The translations under genes and the position numbers were made by a program. The notes beneath the pieces were generated by a model. That model saw nothing but the letters and a program-made list of their open reading frames with translations, did not search any database and was not told where the DNA came from. Positions 5,134 through 5,878 of a stretch of 5,878 nt of DNA are shown in pieces. The stretch's first letter is position 1. Every line of letters starts with the position of its first letter. The stretch is from Desulfuromonadaceae bacterium (GTDB taxonomy: Bacteria; Desulfobacterota; Desulfuromonadia; Desulfuromonadales; SZUA-540), in contig QKGY01000228.1 in NCBI GenBank assembly GCA_003250235.1, positions 1-5,878 on the forward strand. The letters are read 5' to 3'.

Positions 5134-5878
5134 TCAGTCTCCATTTTCAATCTTCAGAGTCAGATAGCGGGTGGCTTCGCCATTGCGCACCAGCAGCAGA
5201 TGGGCTTTGCCCTTATTCTGCGTCAGGAGCTTGCCCGCCACCTGCGGATCGGTCACGGCCTTGCGGTCGATCTCCTGAATCAGGTCGCCCCTCTGTATGC
5301 CGGCCAGGTCCGCCGGTGATCCCGAGTCGACGGCAACAACGAGCACGCCCTTTTCATTCTGGTAGCCCAGCTGCGCGGCCAGATCCGGAGTCAGCGCCTG
5401 CAGCCTCAGTCCCAGTTTGGGCATCTCGCCTTCCGACTTGCCCTGGGTCCCCTCTTCGGCGCTTTTCTCCAGCTTGCCGATGGTCACGGTGAGCTGTTTT
5501 TCCTTGCCGTCACGCAGAATGTCCAGACGCACTTTGGTATCGGGAGTTGTCATGGCGATATGGTTGCGGAATTCGGCGACCTTGCCGACATCCTCGCCAT
5601 TGAGCTTCTCGATGACGTCACCGCGTTTGAGACCCGCTTTGGAGGCCGGGGAGTCGTCCATCACCTGGGTGACCAGAATGCCCTGCGCCTTGTCGAGGCC
5701 GAAGGATTCCGCCAGGTCCTTGGTCATATCCTGGATATAGACGCCAAGCCGTCCACGGGTGACTTCACCGTGCTTGATGAGCTGATCGCGGATCGATTTG
5801 GCCATATTGATGGGAATGGCGAAGCCGATGCCCATGTAGCCGCCGCTACGGCTGAAGATGGCCGTGTTGATCCCCACC
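5134..5878 (-). CDS. degP: Do/HtrA-family periplasmic serine protease (DegP/DegQ/MucD), C-terminal part
   Basis: The gene enters from the right edge; 248 codons including the stop are present. The first residues, VGINTAIFSRSGGYMGIGFAIP, are the last strands of the trypsin-like domain, just after the catalytic GNSGG loop, which lies outside the window. Two PDZ domains follow. PDZ1 spans residues about 43-134, with GRLGV as the carboxylate-binding loop and the SPASKAGLKRGDVIEKLNG core. PDZ2 spans about 154-245, with KLGLRL and SPADLAGIQRGDLIQEID. They are joined by a charged linker rich in E, G and K. Two PDZ domains mark the DegP/DegQ/MucD branch, which degrades or chaperones misfolded proteins in the periplasm. 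The three names cannot be told apart without the N-terminus. The in-frame GTG at 5877 is an internal valine codon and not a start. The gene has its own terminator and has no obvious link to the transport operon. Confidence 0.93.
   Translation of the reverse strand, partial: VGINTAIFSRSGGYMGIGFAIPINMAKSIRDQLIKHGEVTRGRLGVYIQDMTKDLAESFGLDKAQGILVTQVMDDSPASKAGLKRGDVIEKLNGEDVGKVAEFRNHIAMTTPDTKVRLDILRDGKEKQLTVTIGKLEKSAEEGTQGKSEGEMPKLGLRLQALTPDLAAQLGYQNEKGVLVVAVDSGSPADLAGIQRGDLIQEIDRKAVTDPQVAGKLLTQNKGKAHLLLVRNGEATRYLTLKIENGD

Overview
The window looks like a piece of chromosome from a GC-rich Gram-negative bacterium. A periplasmic Do-type protease and a TRAP transporter with a signal-peptide-bearing binding protein both require an inner membrane and periplasm. 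The gene set (2-hydroxy-acid uptake, racemisation, oxidation by a CCG-type Fe-S protein) would suit an organic-acid-oxidising anaerobe such as a Desulfuromonadales or Geobacter relative, but that placement is inference. Every convincing gene lies on the minus strand, so the window reads from high to low coordinates.

Region by region, in the direction of transcription: (1) 5878-5134, the C-terminal part of a Do/HtrA serine protease with two PDZ domains, followed by a strong intrinsic terminator at 5028-5067. (2) About 5027-4680, no conventional gene. It holds a GC-rich, potentially structured stretch ending in a hairpin plus a run of six T at 4802-4827, then a possible 35-residue reading frame (4795-4688). 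(3) 4679-4446, the control region of the next operon, with a TTGACA/TATTTT promoter, a perfect 15-bp dyad just downstream and a strong AGGAGG ribosome site. (4) 4445-1, five genes in one direction: dctP (binding protein), a 118-base gap with a perfect 12-bp hairpin, dctQ, dctM, larA-type nickel racemase, and the first 75 codons of a LutA/LldE-like Fe-S oxidoreductase. dctQ-dctM and dctM-larA are joined by ATGA stop/start overlaps, and larA to lutA is a 30-base gap, so this is very probably one transcript.

How the genes fit together: DctP captures an organic acid in the periplasm, DctQM imports it with sodium, the LarA-family enzyme interconverts its two stereoisomers, and the LutA-like protein, normally working with LutB and LutC partners, oxidises one isomer to the 2-oxo acid. 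The simplest reading is a pathway that uses both D and L forms of lactate or a related 2-hydroxy acid. The exact substrate cannot be read from the sequence. The most unusual parts are the transporter-racemase-oxidase linkage, the hairpin splitting dctP from dctQM, the promoter/dyad pair, and the unexplained structured interval between the protease and the operon.
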